This document shows positions 5,033 to 5,098 of a DNA stretch of 5,098 nt, piece after piece. The stretch is from an uncultured Saprospiraceae bacterium. GTDB taxonomy: Bacteria; Bacteroidota; Bacteroidia; Chitinophagales; Saprospiraceae. A program made the translations under genes and the position numbers. The notes under the pieces are model-generated. The model did no database searches. It saw only the letters and a list, made by a program, of their open reading frames with translations, and was not told the DNA's origin. Position 1 is the stretch's first letter. Each line of letters opens with the position of its first letter. Location: positions 1 through 5,098 of the forward strand of contig CAKZUM010000496.1 of NCBI GenBank assembly GCA_937921525.1. The letters run 5' to 3'.

Positions 5033-5098
5033 ATGGGAAGAGCGTTTGAATATCGCAAGGCGAGAAAAATGAAACGTTGGGCAGCAATGGCTAAGGCC
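5033..5098 (+). CDS. YebC/PmpR (TACO1) family protein, N-terminal fragment
   Basis: ATG at 5033 opens 22 codons that run off the right edge: MGRAFEYRKARKMKRWAAMA, then KA. This matches the family start in Bacteroidota (MGRAFEfRKaRKmKRW...MaK), which is strongly conserved. Family members have been described as DNA-binding regulators and, more recently, as translation factors that relieve ribosome stalling at proline runs; the fragment cannot show which applies here. The A-rich leader AAAAATAATTTAAA lacks a Shine-Dalgarno site, as for the other genes here. It is transcribed away from exbB, and the shared intergenic region (4786-5032) contains copy C of the palindromic element. Confidence is high for the family and low for the exact role. 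Confidence 0.85.
   Translation, partial: MGRAFEYRKARKMKRWAAMAKA

Overview
This window looks like a chromosomal segment of a member of the Bacteroidota. I infer this from the gene order exbB-exbD-exbD-tonB-folC, the style of the TonB C-terminal domain, A-rich leaders in place of Shine-Dalgarno sites, and low GC content. A Saprospira-like lineage is possible, but the sequence alone does not prove it.

Layout, left to right. Positions 1-247 hold no gene I can support, only short inverted repeats. On the minus strand lie folC (248-1564), tonB (1695-2759), an exbD (2915-3313), a second exbD (3561-3959) and exbB (4099-4785). They are transcribed right to left, so the expression order is exbB, exbD, exbD, tonB, folC. 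On the plus strand a divergent gene starts at 5033 and runs off the right edge; its first 22 residues match the start of YebC/PmpR (TACO1) family proteins.

ExbB and the ExbD proteins should form the inner-membrane, proton-driven motor. TonB should carry that energy across the periplasm to outer-membrane TonB-dependent transporters. FolC makes and polyglutamylates folate; its place behind tonB is a positional linkage rather than a functional one.

The unusual part is the non-coding DNA. Three ~124-bp copies of a palindromic element (3325-3448, 3971-4093, 4818-4941) and a shorter relative (3458-3555) fill the gaps around exbB and both exbD genes. Each has a 62-64 nt core hairpin flanked by arms built from a 7-bp repeat, AGARYAG. 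The copy upstream of exbB is in the opposite orientation to the other two. The exbD-tonB gap holds a different element with a similar plan (2791-2905), built on GTCAGAC/GTCTGAC. The two exbD genes encode identical first 36 residues and then unrelated-looking periplasmic parts. The near-identity continues upstream into the adjoining repeat element, which suggests segmental duplication or gene conversion.
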